NCBI RefSeq assembly: GCF_030867095.1
Contig: NC_081828.1
Location: 5,657,501 to 5,721,500 of the forward strand
Source: Alligator mississippiensis
Lineage: Eukaryota; Chordata; Crocodylia; Alligatoridae
Direction: 5' to 3'
Length of the DNA stretch: 64,000 bases
This document shows, one piece after another, positions 34,400 to 46,079 of the stretch. Position numbers and translations under genes: made by a program. The notes beneath the pieces were generated by a model. It was not told the DNA's origin. It did no database searches and saw nothing but the letters and a program-made list of their open reading frames with translations. Numbering within the stretch: the stretch's first letter is position 1; each line of letters starts with the position of its first letter.

Positions 34400-36760
34400 A
34401 TCACATGGAAAACCTGCTTCTCCTCTCTGACCAGGATGGAGTACTTCATAATCAACCGGACCCACCCACATCACGATCTTAAATGGAACTTGCCAGCAAG
34501 TGAAAGACTCTTGTGGAGGTGGGAAGAAGAACTAGCACCCTAAACTCTCCCACTTTCATACTCTTATCATACTGCTCTTTTCTGTTTTTCCTGAGCATTA
34601 CGTAAGTTGTTCCCTGCTACGCTGTTATCAACCTGCAATGTCTCTTTAGGGGAGGTGTGACAGGGGCAAACTCACTGGCCCGATCTTGCTATTGGGCCGT
34701 CCCCTGTCCATGGGCACTTTGCCCGCCCATCTATCCTGCCATGCCTTGGTGTGATTCAATTATGATCTTAACTAGGTTGGAGGCTGCCCATTTAAGACCC
34801 TGATGTCTAGGGATGATATCCACAGCTCCAAACCTCTTCCTATGCAGCAACTCGTGCTTCGCAGATGTCATCATAAGTTCTAATTGGTTCCGGATCAAGG
34901 CCGGGCCGAACTTGGCCATCGTTAGGCCTCTTCCATACTGCCCAATTATGGGCCACATGCAGATAGCCCCCCTCTCACAGGGGCCTCATTCACTCCCCCT
35001 GATGTCACCATGGCCCCATTCATAACACCCTTCTTGGGCCACATACACTCTGCCCTTGCTTTCTGAGTAATCCCTTTAGGGCATTGGGCTTAAATCCTTT
35101 GGCTCTTTGGCCAGCAGGTACGTAGACTTTTGGGCCTCTCTCATGCCCTCATCTGAGTGGCTGCCAGGCAATTTGCCAAACTGAGGCTAACTTTGCCCCA
35201 TGCCTATCTCCGGGTCATTTCTATGCCCCTATGTCTCTGGGGCTCCACTCCACAACCTCAACAGGAATCCACTCCACCCCCTCGCTAGGACCCCACTCTG
35301 CCCCCTCGCTGAGGCCGGGGCTCTCTTGGATCCTCCACCCCACCGCCCTCATAGAACTGGTGGGTCAGGCATGTCTAGGCAGGCACCTGAGCCTAACTAA
35401 AAAACCCACCGAATGGTGGAGGATAGGGTTTAGGCACCCTTCCTCACCTTTCATTAGGGAGGCAACTGGCTTGGCATTTCTTGGGGACTCCCACACCACC
35501 AGGAACCCCACTAGGCTATTTTTTTCCAGCTGGGTGCAGTTTTCGGTTGTACCCAGGACCACTGAGGCCTTCTCCTCCCCCATAGCCTCCCTTTTACCTC
35601 TGTGTTGTTCCTGGGGCAGGAGCTCAACAGGTAGATGTTTCTCCCCTGCTGGCTGGTCACAAACTGCCTCTCATCAGCCCAGAGAGCTGAGCATTAAATG
35701 GCCATCCTCATCAGGCACCTGCCCTTTCCCTGGCCTAACTCTTAGTGACAGACACTAAAGGCGGTTCATCACAGGAGGACATGTATTGAGTGGTGGTCAC
35801 TCTACTAGCCTCGTCCCTCTCCCACCCCTCTCAAACCAGGCCCAGCAGATTTTGTGGGGAATGCCCATAAACTAACTCAAAAGGGGCATACCCCAAGGAG
35901 GCGTGGGACACTTCCTTAACTGCAAATAATGGGGAGGGAATCAACAAGTCCTAACTTCTTGGGTCCTCTTGGGCACAATGTTGAAGCATGTTCATAAGGG
36001 TGCCATTAAAATGTTCCGGCAACCCATTGGTTTGGGGATGGTAGACAGAAGTATGAAGATGTTTAATCCTGAGCACCTGATTCACCCCTTTAATGACATG
36101 GGACATAAAGTTCGTTCTCTGGTCCATCATTGCCTCTTGGGGAATTCTGACCCTGAAAATACACTTTATCAATTCCTCAGCCACTCTCGGACATGTGATG
36201 GTTTGTAGAGGTATATTGAGTAGCGTAATCAATTATTACCCCGCCACATCCAATGCAACTTGAGAACCAGGTCAGTAAGAACCAGCATTACCTGTAATGG
36301 GACCCTGGGGGGTTTTCTTCAGCTTACCCTCTGGCACTTGGGGCATATAGCACAAAATTGCTCCACATCCTCATATAAATGGGGCCAAAAAAACCCAGCA
36401 AGATAAATGGGCTATAACTTTCTCTGTTTTCCCAAATGCCCCCCAAGGGGATTAGCATGGGCTAAATGCAGCAAAATTATCCTACAAACCTGCAGCACCA
36501 TTATTTTTGCTACCTCCTCCCCTTCCCCCCCTCAGTACAATACAACAGCCCTTTTCTAACTGCACACTGAGCTAACTGCTTGCACACCTCCGTGTGAATT
36601 ACCTGTTGGTGTCTCCTAGCTATATCAGTATCCCAAATGGCTTTGAAGGATGGTTCTTCCCTCTGGGCTTCTCTAAACTGAGTTCCACATGCAAGCACCT
36701 CAGAATCACAGGTGGCTTGACCTTCCTCAGTCACCTCCATTCTCTCTTTTCTCCCACCAG
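34400..36760 (-). pseudogene. Integrase of the Gmr1-like element, split by an LTR
   Basis: Integrase inserts the DNA copy into the genome. An N-terminal lead-in reads VRKGLLYC. The H2C2 zinc finger follows: LAHANPLGGHLG gives the two His and QFCAICPKCQ the two Cys (36,333-36,475). The core shows IDYATQY with the first Asp in a shifted frame, MMDQRTNF with the second Asp, and NGLPEHFNGTL with the Glu. It continues through FAVKEVSHASLGYAPFEL. The C-terminal segment resumes beyond the inserted LTR with NAQEKQKR, VLVLLPTS and the GPY-type VGPVDYEVLHPGQ. It lies upstream of reverse transcriptase, the diagnostic oddity of this element. Stops and frameshifts make it inactive. Confidence 0.87.
34656..35773. 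mobile_element. Solo LTR inserted in the Gmr1-like integrase
   Basis: An LTR of 1,118 bp begins TGTGACAGGGG and ends TTCATCACA, with perfect 5-bp inverted ends TGTGA/TCACA. It is flanked by a perfect 5-bp direct repeat GGAGG at 34,651-34,655 and 35,774-35,778. The integrase coding trace stops at one edge and resumes at the other. No internal coding region is present, so it is a solo LTR left by LTR-LTR recombination. Its sequence differs from the host element's LTR. A 175-codon frame inside it has no recognised domain. I cannot set its orientation or family (ERV or gypsy). Confidence 0.82.
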
Positions 36761-36789
36761 GCCTAAATGAAGGTTGTCACCTGCCCAGA

Positions 36790-37085
36790 TGGCCTCCAAA
36801 ATATCATAAAATTCTGGCCAGTCTCATCCCAGCACCATTGGATATGGCAATTCAGGTGACACACCAACCAACATCTCCCTCATAATCCCATGAGCTATCA
36901 CCTGGACCCTCTGCCTAGGGTAGGTTGAGGCCTATCCATGCATGCAAATCATTCTTATGGGAGTTGCCTTTATACCCCCTTATGGGGCATTAAGTAGTGT
37001 GTAACTAATGTTTGAGCACACCCAGTGTCAATGATGGTCCACACTGGTTGCCCTGCGATGTCCACCATCGTGGTCAGCTTTTCGC
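36790..37085 (-). pseudogene. Aspartic protease of the Gmr1-like element
   Basis: The retroelement protease cleaves the Gag-Pol product. On the minus strand the active-site segment reads VDIAGQPVWTIIDTGCAQTLV in part, with Asp-Thr-Gly encoded at 37,021-37,029 and the usual hydrophobic lead-in. Further on, PYPMVLGWDW-type residues form the second conserved block, in a different frame because of a frameshift. It lies directly upstream of the integrase lead-in. Sequence beyond about 37,085 to 37,270 may be the end of gag but shows no clear zinc knuckle. Confidence 0.75.
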
Positions 37086-37270
37086 ATGTCTCCTCCACCG
37101 AGGTCTTCCCAAGACTTCAGTCCATCATTTCAGCTGGGGATCTCTCTTGTGAAGTGGAGCAGCCCCCTTCGGGTTCCACACATCCATTGGCTCCAGGCGA
37201 ATACTGTCAAGGGTTGGTCAAATCACTTCAGGTTTCAGCTTATCTATCACATCTGCCAACCTTTGTAACA

Positions 37271-38718
37271 ACATAGTTGGAGATTTATCTTCCCTTTTTT
37301 TTCTTTCAGAATAGTTGCGGGTAATATCTAAATGGGCACTGCAGAGGCAAGATCAGGATCCAAGTCATTTTGCTCTGCAGTCAAGGGCAACCGACTAAGC
37401 TCCTCTTTATCCAGGTTTGTGCAAACTGCTGTGTGACCATAGAACAAATGAAATGAGAATCCATACAGGCAGGTCTGAGTCTTTGAAACAGAAAGAATAA
37501 AAATGGATAGGGCATTTAAACTCATGCTTCTCAGGACATAATGAAACCACTTACTGGCAAGGAGTCAGGAAGGCTCTTTCACCCTAAAGGCAAATGAATG
37601 TCCTTTATGGATATGTTAAATGTCTGCCTCTTGAAGCATCTGCTGCTGGCTCTTGTCATAGCCAAGGATATTAAACATAAGGACTACTGCTCTGATCCAG
37701 TTGGCCTATGGTTGTTTCCCACAGCAGCAGGCAGGGCTGTGAATTCTCCAGGCTCTTGTAGTCCTGGGGACAAAGTTTGACTTTCCAGAGTTGTCAAAGC
37801 AGTACTCCACTCAGAAGGCAAAACATCATATTAAAAAAAATAAAAGTAACCTGAAGTTAGAAAAACAGTGAAATGATTTAATGACCAGCAGGTTTTCCCT
37901 GGGTTTGTTTTGTCCCAAAGATTTAGGGCATAGTTTAAATAACAATATGCCGGTGATCAAGTGCAAGACTTTGTCTATTAAATAAAGTCTGAAAAAAGGT
38001 GCTAGTTTGGCTTTTTGTCACACCATCCAATTGGTTAGAGTGGAATTTGAGACACCCTGCTGGAAGATCTTAGACGACTTTCTTTCATCTGTTCTTGGGT
38101 CACATCACATGGCAACCACATGTATTGCTCCCCGCCCCCCCCCCAACCAACACATGCACACCTCTTACTCCCAACAGCTGTCAAAACAAACATCAGCTGT
38201 GTAATTTCAAATTGGAGGAGTTGTATTTTGGAAGTTGTGGAGACCCAAAGGCCCATCTACCAGTGTTTCACATCATGGATTATCCTTAATCCAATTCCTC
38301 TCTGAACGATACCATACTGGAAGCACGTGGCCGAACTGCTGGGCTTGCTTGAATGTAAAAGGGCTGTCGGCTGGACTGAACTCTTCTTACACACTGGGCC
38401 AGAAAAACAAGAGAATCCCAGTAGAGATCTCCTTTGCCTATCAAATGTCTGTCTTGTTGATGCAGTTTGAGCTCAGGTCAACAGCCAGCCTACTCCAATG
38501 GACATGATTTATGAATTTTTTGCAATAGACCCGATCCTGTCACATATCACCAACTAAATGGAGCTGTTCCAGGTCAGCAATTGCATGGGAGAGCTCCAGA
38601 AAAATAAGTGTTCTTGAAAGCACAGTTGGTATCCGTTTCCACTGTAATTGAACCCATGTGTCTACATGATGTCAAGGGAGGTGGCTGTGTTTTATTGGAG
38701 GGTACTGCCTCTTTAAAT
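37271..38718. other. Intergenic DNA, no gene seen
   Basis: No trace of a 5' LTR or gag for the neighbouring element is visible here. The rest is unique with chance frames. Confidence 0.45.
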
Positions 38719-39209
38719 TCTAATATAATAAAGGGTTTAGTCTGTCTGTCTGTAACACTTTTGATCAACTCTGCATGCATTGCTGAGAGGGTGGGGGGTG
38801 ATTGGTTGCAAGGGCCCAGGCGGGGATGGAGGAAGGCACACATGCACCCAACAGCCAATGGGGGTGGGGGGAAGGTCGGGGGAAGCCCCACTGCTCAGTG
38901 GAGGAGGTGGAGTTGGGCAAGGGTTGGAGAAGGGCGTGCACACACCCAACAGCTGGCATGGAGGGGGTGGTGGCAGGGATGGAGGGGAGGCAGGGAGGTG
39001 GGGGGAAGCCCCACTGCTCAGGGAAAGAGGATGAGGCAGGCAGGAGGAGGGAGCCCTTGCACCAGTGGCTGGAGAAAGAGGTGGCAGAGGCACAGGGGGT
39101 GTTTACATGGCCGACTCCGTAGGGTGAGCCGGGGAGGGGTGGGGGGGGTGGCCAGGTAAACACTCCTTCATTATTTTTAATCCATCATTCATGACGGGCA
39201 ATTGGTTAG
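38719..39209 (+). mobile_element. Candidate non-autonomous Helitron
   Basis: The left end reads TCTAATATAATAAAGGG followed by GTCTGTCTGTCTGTAAC, like many vertebrate Helitron 5' ends. The right end has a short hairpin (CCATCAT/ATGACGG at 39,182-39,197) about 8 bp before TTAG, close to the CTRR Helitron end, with a T after it. The interior is G-rich with tandem repetition; GGGAAGCCCCACTGCTCAG recurs at 38,880 and 39,003. No Rep-helicase is encoded. Terminal mismatches (T before TC, TTAG instead of CTAG) keep the call tentative. Confidence 0.55.
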
Positions 39210-41228
39210 TATGTCAGAAAACCCAGATCCTTGCCATTTATGGACAATACAAGGGTTGGTGGTCCTTTCAGAGCCTGGGGCTACCAACGATCCAGCTTTG
39301 TCCACTTGCTCCACACGTGTCTACACTCAGCAATTAAAAGGAGTCCTGAGCTTGTGCCTCAGCTGCCTAATTACTGGGCTTTGTCCCAAGCAGGAATGAG
39401 CAGTCGGGGCCCAATTCTCGGTGACAGTAGTGGGCTCTCAGAGGGCAGCTGGAGAGTAAAGGGCAGGTAGACATCAATGGTGAATATTTCTTCACTCTCT
39501 TGTGTGCGCTCATGGCTCTGGAGTCTGAAGACCCTCAGCTGCTACCCCCACAGGCAGACCAGACAACTCAGTCTTGTTGACGGAGCATGCAAACATAATG
39601 TGGAGCCTTTCTCAGACCCTTCAGGGTTGTTTCTGTTTTTTTTCATGGGTCATCTTGGAAGTGTAATGGCTTGATTTGAAGTACTTGATCACCTACGTAC
39701 ATCCTTGCACTCACTTTTTGGAGTACTACAAAGGCAGTTTGAATGTTTCAACTGTTGCATGTGTCTGTGAGCAGAGAAGGCAAGTCTAGGAAGTCCTGCA
39801 TTGCACTTGCAGGTGTGGGGTGGCTCTTGGTTCCAGTGAAAATGTCTGTTGCAAACAGAGCTTTTTTGACAGCTACGTGACAGGGAAAAGTTGTGCTGTG
39901 CTTGATGAGGGGCATCATCCAATCTTCATCCCAAAGCTTTAGGCGATCTTTGAGAGATGCTGGGCACAGGCCAAGAAGCACTTTGAGGATGAGGACCCAA
40001 CTTTGCCCCAAATTCCTTCTACCAAGTTTAGGGAACAGGGGTAGGAGTAACAAAACTACTCAGATTTGCTTCCCAGGGGACTACTAAGTTGATTGTCTTT
40101 GGAGAAACCCTGCACCCTTCAGATCTGGAATTAATCTGGGGACAGCTCTGGGCCTTAGAGAGAGCTGCTGGCAGAGTGGCAGACCTTGGCATGAGCCCTG
40201 GGTCTCCCACCCCACCTGAGTCAAATCAGATCAACTCTGAGAGATGCCTCAAAACCAATGAATTTGCTCAAGGTTCAAAGGAAGGAGGAGGTAGCTGGCC
40301 TGTGTGGGCTTTTTGGGGGAGGGATACATTAATCTTGTCTACAGAGGTGAAGCTATGATGCTGGATTTATTATTGTCTATATGGGAGTGCCTGCAGACTC
40401 CAAGGTTGCAGCTTCATTATGCTGCACAGACACACAGTGAGGAAACCAGTGCTTAAATCTGGCTTCTCTTATTTAAACTATAGTGGGAAACGGGCACAGA
40501 GAGGTAAATATGGAAGTCATGTTTGGTGGATTGATCTTGGGTCTTTTATACAAGTCTTTGGAAGTCGCATGATGACATTAGTGATGACTGTGGCCTGCTA
40601 TTTATACAAGACAGAGGCAATTCTCAAATACAGGTGTTAGAGAAGGGTAACTGAATCTATTTTGCCCAAGTTTCAATTCAATGCCTTGAAGTGGATGGAT
40701 TGTGGTTATGTCAGTAATATACTGATTTGTTCCCTCTTCATGCACACAACCACCCACCCACATAGGCACACAAAAGAGTCTAGCCAGTACCCTTCTGCGC
40801 ACAATCATCATGTTTTAAATAACCTTAGCATTTTTCTGGAAATATTTAAAGATCTGGTAGCAGAGAGATTCTACGATGTCTAGATGAGCCAAACTAGTAG
40901 CTGTCAGACCCAAAGAGTGTGAGCTTTTTTCAATGTATTTTTTACAATCCAAAGATGTGTCATCAAATAAAATTGCAACACAGTCAAAAGAGACTACTTT
41001 CCCCCTTAAATATATCGAGGGTGAGAAATCCAGTGTGAAGACCGAAGCACAACAGACCCAGGACTTGTGTTGGCCGCTGCCAGCTGGCAGCTGTTCAGAA
41101 CCAACATTGCAATCCTTCTCGTAACGACCTTTCATTGCAGAGATATCTCCTGAGCCGGAACCGCAGGAAAACTTCCCCCATTCCACCCATGGAGGACTCC
41201 ACTAATTTTTTTTTTGGTGTTAAATGGC
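39210..41228. other. Intergenic DNA, no gene seen
   Basis: No gene or clear repeat is recognised. The 123-codon minus-strand frame near 40,815-41,186 has no domain. Confidence 0.4.
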
Positions 41229-41252
41229 TTGTGTGTGTGTGTGTGTGTGTGC
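41229..41252 (+). repeat. (TG)n microsatellite
   Basis: About twelve TG dinucleotides form a simple repeat with no other feature. Confidence 0.9.
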
Positions 41253-41585
41253 TCTTGTGCTAACAGATATATAGGGAGAGGAATCTTCTGTTTAAGTTGG
41301 AATACAACAAAGAGAGGTTTCCAGGAAGGATCACACATGTTTTTCTTAAGGTAAGACATTACATGGATAATATCACTCCCCACAAAGGGATTTTTCTTGT
41401 CATGTGTCAGCAGAAGCAAACTCTTCTTTTTCTGTTGTTGCCAGGCATTGATAGATGCTACATTAAAAGCAATCTGATCCTCTTTCCCAGGCTGGAAAGA
41501 GATAGCTTTCCAGGCAGAGCATCGAGGGACATGGGGTGGGGAGGGGAGCTTTTTTCATTGAGTCTCAGGACTAATCTTCTTCTTT

Positions 41586-42110
41586 TTTTCATAGATTTCA
41601 TAGACATTAGGGCTGAAAGGGACCTCGGAAGATCATTGAGTCCAGCCCCTCGGCCCAGGGGCGGGGAGTCAGCTAGGTTCAAAGCATATTGGATGCAAGA
41701 TAAGCATCCAAATGCTTCTTAAAGGGTCCAGCATAGGGGGAGTCTCTTCCAGGCCTTGGGGGCTCGGACAGTAAAAAGGTTTTCCTTATGTCCAGCCTAA
41801 AATGGTCTTGGAGGAGTTTGCTATGGTCATCCCTTGGGGCGCTCTGATGAACAGGCATTCCCCCAGATCCTGATGCATACCCCTTATGTACTTGTAGGCT
41901 GCCACTAAGTCCCCCCTGAGCCTGTGCTTTTCCAGGCTGAAGAGTCCCATAGCTCTCAGCCTCTCTTCATAAGACCTGTTCTCTTGCTCTCTGATCATGC
42001 ACATGGCTCTTTTCTGGACTATCTCAAGCTTTTCCACATCCTTTTTTAATTGTGGAGCCCAGAATTGGATGCAGTATTCCAGCTGCGGGCTCACCAAGGT
42101 TTTCTTTTGC
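41586..42110 (-). mobile_element. CR1 LINE, 3' portion
   Basis: The minus strand encodes the C-terminal part of CR1 ORF2 and its 3' end. The frame at 41,786-42,172 includes QLEYCIQFWAPQLKKD, ENRSYEERLRAMGLFSLEK and RLRGDLVAAYKYIRG, matching the region after the FADD motif in the intact copy at 21-23 kb. The 3' end shows TCCGAGGTCCCTTTCAGCCC and CTAATGTCTATGAAATC. It is 5'-truncated within ORF2. This is an older subfamily than the 20-23 kb copy; its terminus matches those at 25.7 and 58.9-59.4 kb. Confidence 0.9.
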
Positions 42111-42357
42111 ACCACTGTAACTCTGCTCATTTGTACAGAGGTACACCAACTTGAATCTGCACCAGTATGCAAAACAAAGATGGTCTAACCTTACATCTGC
42201 ATGGTTGCCTTGAGAGGATTCATGATTGAAGCATGAGTGTGAGAAAGACGGAGACTTCTCTATACATGATTTGGGGAGGGGGAGAGGAGAAATTTTGCAA
42301 AGATTTAAGACTTCTTCAGACGTGGAGGTACCACTTCCCTGCTTCTCATCTGCAGTC

Positions 42358-42955
42358 TGTAACAGGGTATCCTTCCTGGGGTGGCCATGAAGCCCCTGGA
42401 GTCCATGCAGACCTCACTTTGTGGGCAATCAACCCTTCAGTCGCCTGCCACACCTTGCTGTCTTTTAATTTTCTAGGAGGGAGATAGCCCATAAGGCATC
42501 TGATAGTTGTTTGCGAGAACAGTGTAGGAAGCCCTGGGGCAAATTGCATGGCTCTGTTGTGCCCCTACACCATGCTCCATGCCTGGCAGATGGCATCCTC
42601 ATTGATGTTTTCTTCCACTTAGCCCTTCCTCTGGGGTTCCTGGACCCTCTCTGGTCCCACACTCTCAACCAAACTCCGGACCTCTCCCTGGGTCCCAAGG
42701 GACCTCTTTCCTTTCCTTACTTCCTCCTCAAACCTCCAGACTGCTTTAGGCATTGCCCCCCATGTTGACCTTCTAGAGCTGCAGCCATCCTGCTGAGGTG
42801 GGGCTCTCAGCAGGATCCAAGCTGCTCATCTCAGGGCCTGGGTTTATATCCTCCCTAAGCCCAACCTTCCTCCTGAGTCAGATGACTGCAATCAGGCCAG
42901 GCCACCCCAACCTGCCTACTCTTACAGTGGCAGGAGCATGAAGCCTCCTGCCACA
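42358..42955 (-). repeat. Solo LTR related to the Gmr1-like element's LTR
   Basis: On the minus strand it runs TGTGGCAGGAGG ... CCCTGTTACA. It has a TATA-like box at 42,843-42,848 and an ATTAAA near its 3' end. It shares ordered blocks with the LTR at 31.8-32.9 kb: ATGCCATCTGC, GAGCCATGCA, a GGCAGGC segment, and TCATGGCC 25 bp from the end. It is shorter (598 versus 1,093 bp). Flanking 5-mers CAGTC and CAGGT match only partly, so the target duplication is eroded or the edge is off by a base or two. Confidence 0.65.
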
Positions 42956-45933
42956 CAGGTCATTTCCCATTTTACTTTCCAGCAATAGAGCATTAGGATT
43001 CGCTGTAATACACGTGACTTGATGAGGTCCAATGGACATGACACAGCCCTTTTTACACAGACATCCCTCCAATAATATATAAATTTGGAAGTGGTCTGCC
43101 TGGAACATGACGTCCTTTGGGCTGCTGCCCTGCTAGTGCTGGGCAAATTATATATATTTGTAATGCTTCTTTGCCCCTCTCCTTCCCTTTACCTGCATCT
43201 TCATCCCAACAACACTTCGCTAAATGTTTCAAACACCAAGAGTGCTTCTCTTTAGGAAGAGAGGCTCCACAACTGCACGCCTCTATGTCCTCAGCTCAAG
43301 TCAGTTCTTCTCTGTATCTACAAACCTGGTGTCATGCTGAACTCCCCTCATTTTCTCATCTCTAAATACGCCCTGCTGGGTAAGTCCATGCTATTTCCAG
43401 GGTCCTTTCAGGAAGCACAGTCCTGTGCAAACTCCTCCCACTCACACATGTCAAACCTGGGAAAGCAATTTTGAAGCCAGCGTGTAAAGGGAGGTATGTC
43501 CCTGTGACCACTCTGGAGCAGAGCCTCTGTCTCTGGAAAGCTTGAGAGTAACCATAAGGGATATCCCCAAAGGCCCTAGGGAAGTAGCATGGACAAGCCC
43601 ATAGTCTCCAATGCTTTGCTTCAATCAGTAGATCTGAAGTAGCAGAATATTCAAGTTCTGAGGCTTGGTCTCCACTTTCGTGGGCTCTTCCAGCTCCATC
43701 TAACTCCAGACTCTCACATCGAGAAGATGGAGCCACCCACTTTCTAACATATACAAAGAAATATTTCACATCTTCCCCCTCAAATGACCCAAATGGCTCT
43801 GCAGTTGTTTCAGGATTTGGTACCAAACAGTGTTCCTGGAAGGAGAAGCACCTGCTCACCTGGAGGTGTCCTGCAAGAACCTGAGGTCATCTCACACCTC
43901 TCTCTGTCTCTCGGTTTCTTGTCTAGCACAAGCCTCCATGCTACATTTTTCCTACTCTGCCTCCTCTCCTGTTTGCAAGAACCTCCCACGCCGCCGCTTC
44001 TGTCATCTGGAGCAGGCTCCCTCGATTTCTCTCCCTCATTGGCTCCATCTCATTCAAACATCATTCTTTTCCTACTTGCCTGTGCCTCTTAATTGGTCTC
44101 TCCCCCAGCTGTTATTTATCATATAAATCTGCAAAACATTTTAGGGTTCAGACAGTTTGCATAACAAAGGCTGCCCACCATACAGCCGTGTGGGTCTCTT
44201 AAGGGAGTTCATGGTGGAAGTTACTCATTTCATGGTTCAGTGACTTTGCCCAGTGATTTCACATTTCAATCCACAATTTGCTAACCTCTTGCACTTCTCC
44301 CAAAGGCTTTGGAAATACTGATGAAAATCTTGAAGTTGAGTTTAAGGTCTCTAAGACTGAACTCCCAGAAGATGCCTTTCACTTTTCTTTCTGTTCCACT
44401 GCTTCTCCCCCTGCCCCCTCCATTTTTTTCTTTTACCTTTCCATCAACACCAAGTTCATTGTCTCCTTTGGAAACTGCCTTAATTTGCAGCTGGATTCAG
44501 ATCTTGGGTACATGACCCCCCGCCCCCCCCCCCCCCACACACACATGCACTTGCCATGAAAGAGGTCTATCCATTTATTCCAGGTTTGACGCATATTTGT
44601 GAGCAAGCACAAACAGGGTTTTAGATGAGCCCCTAACTATAGCCCTTGCGGTGAGAAGTTAGTGGATGATGTATCCTCAGTGTTAGCAAGGCAGCTTACA
44701 GAAATAAAAGCCATCAAAGCTTCTGTCTAAAACTCACATTGAAACAAATTCAAACTACCTTTCTCCTTCTGTGGCAAACTGGAAAATATTCTGTTAACTT
44801 TATTTCCCAAGTTGTTTGGTTTCTTTTCAGCTCTGAAGTTTGCAGTGGTTAAAAGGGAACCGATAAATTCAATACCTTCCCACCCCCCTTGCCCAGTCTC
44901 TCTGCTTTAGACAAAATAAGGGCAGGAATTAGCAGAAAGTGCAGTTGTTAAATGTTCAGGCTGACACTTGCAAGTTTTTGGGGCAAGGGCTGTCTTTTTT
45001 AGTCCATGTTTATACAGCGCTTGGTGTAACAGAAATCTGTCCCATCGCTCCAAGCCCCACTGCACTGCAAATGATAAATCATGAAAGAAGGACCTTAATG
45101 TTTCTATAGAGGTTTAGGTTCAGGCCACCACATTCTTTGAACGTCACCCAGTACTATGAACTATGCATATACATTTATACCATTTTACTCCTTTGAATTA
45201 AGTTCAGTTCCCTTTATCTGGAACCATTTTTAAATATTTCTGTGCACACGCCAAGATTAAAAAAAAAAAAATCTAATTGCATTTATAACACATTTCATCC
45301 CCTGATGATGCTTTTATAAAGTCATGAGGCCTCTCTGCCACTTAAGCAAACCTCTAACTTTAAGCATATGAACGGCAAAAGCGTGTTTAAGGATATGAAT
45401 GGCATCACGGAGAGCGTGCATGCTGAGTACATTAAAAGGAGTGCAAGTTGCTTCCATACTAGAATAATAAGGGATGCATAATACCTTAGTACATATGCCT
45501 AAAATTAACCTCATCACCCAAATAACAGTGCCCAGCCTTCAAACCTCATGAGTTGGATGAATGGTGCAGGGTCCATCCACAGGCCAGAACATGCATGGAA
45601 TCGGCTCGTGGTCGAATCCAACTACGTTCTGCCCCGGCCCCATGCTGGCCCGATATGGCAATGTGCTGCCCTGATCCCACATGCCCAGATCTGGCTGCAC
45701 GCTGGCATGATCTTTCTGGTATGCAGGGCCATGTTATCCAGCCCTCTGGGTCTGGAAACTTAACAACAGTGAAGCAGCAATAAATACTAGCACCATCCCC
45801 TGCCACCAAATTGCAATGGGAGCCCTGATGACTGGATGATATGGGTCAAATTTGGCCTGCAGGTTGAGGGTTGAGCACATGCTTGGTCTAAGTCTCTTGC
45901 TGAATCTTCCTGATTGTATAGGATGTTTGCAAA
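42956..45933. other. Intergenic DNA, no gene seen
   Basis: A C-run followed by (CA)n lies at 44,517-44,546. TAACTTTAAGCATATGAACG near 45,356 is a scrap of an ancient sauropsid repeat. The 165-codon minus-strand frame at 43,362-43,859 has no domain I recognise and overlaps an unsupported plus-strand frame at its end. Confidence 0.4.
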
Positions 45934-46000
45934 ACATATTACTGATGGGGAAACTGAGGCACAGAGGGACTAGGTTGCATTCATGGGTTTGCAGAGCAAC
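45934..46000 (-). repeat. MIR-type SINE fragment
   Basis: ATGGGGAAACTGAGGCACAG followed by AGGGACTAGGTTGCATTC is the reversed MIR core. Only the core is recognisable. Confidence 0.75.
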
Positions 46001-46079
46001 TCACTTCAACTCCTGCTTCCTTTGCTTCTCCCCCTTTGCCCCCCTTTAAAACAAGGAAGGCGAAGCATGCGTTTGTGAT

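Larger units (their letters stand above)
31814..37270 (-). mobile_element. Gmr1-like Ty3/gypsy retrotransposon, 5'-truncated
   Basis: Read on the minus strand, the element runs protease, integrase, reverse transcriptase, RNase H, a purine-rich tract, then a 3' LTR. Canonical Ty3/gypsy elements place integrase last; integrase ahead of reverse transcriptase is the copia-like order of the Gmr1-like group. The linker from integrase into the pre-RT segment can be followed along the same strand, interrupted only by one inserted LTR, so this is not two separate copies. The 5' LTR and most or all of gag are missing; the element fades at about 37,270. Frameshifts and stops occur throughout, so it is long dead. 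Confidence 0.85.

Noticed and set aside
33000..36760. Integrase and reverse transcriptase as two separate element fragments placed side by side
   Set aside because: The integrase C-terminus, GPY-type linker and pre-RT segment follow each other on the same strand, broken only by a clean LTR insertion.
38608..39159. 183-codon plus-strand frame rich in Gly, Arg and Trp, and antisense Pro-rich frames
   Set aside because: These are low-complexity products of the G-rich tandem repeats inside the Helitron candidate.
43362..43859. 165-codon minus-strand frame
   Set aside because: No recognisable domain and no supporting context; a length like this is expected by chance in 64 kb.
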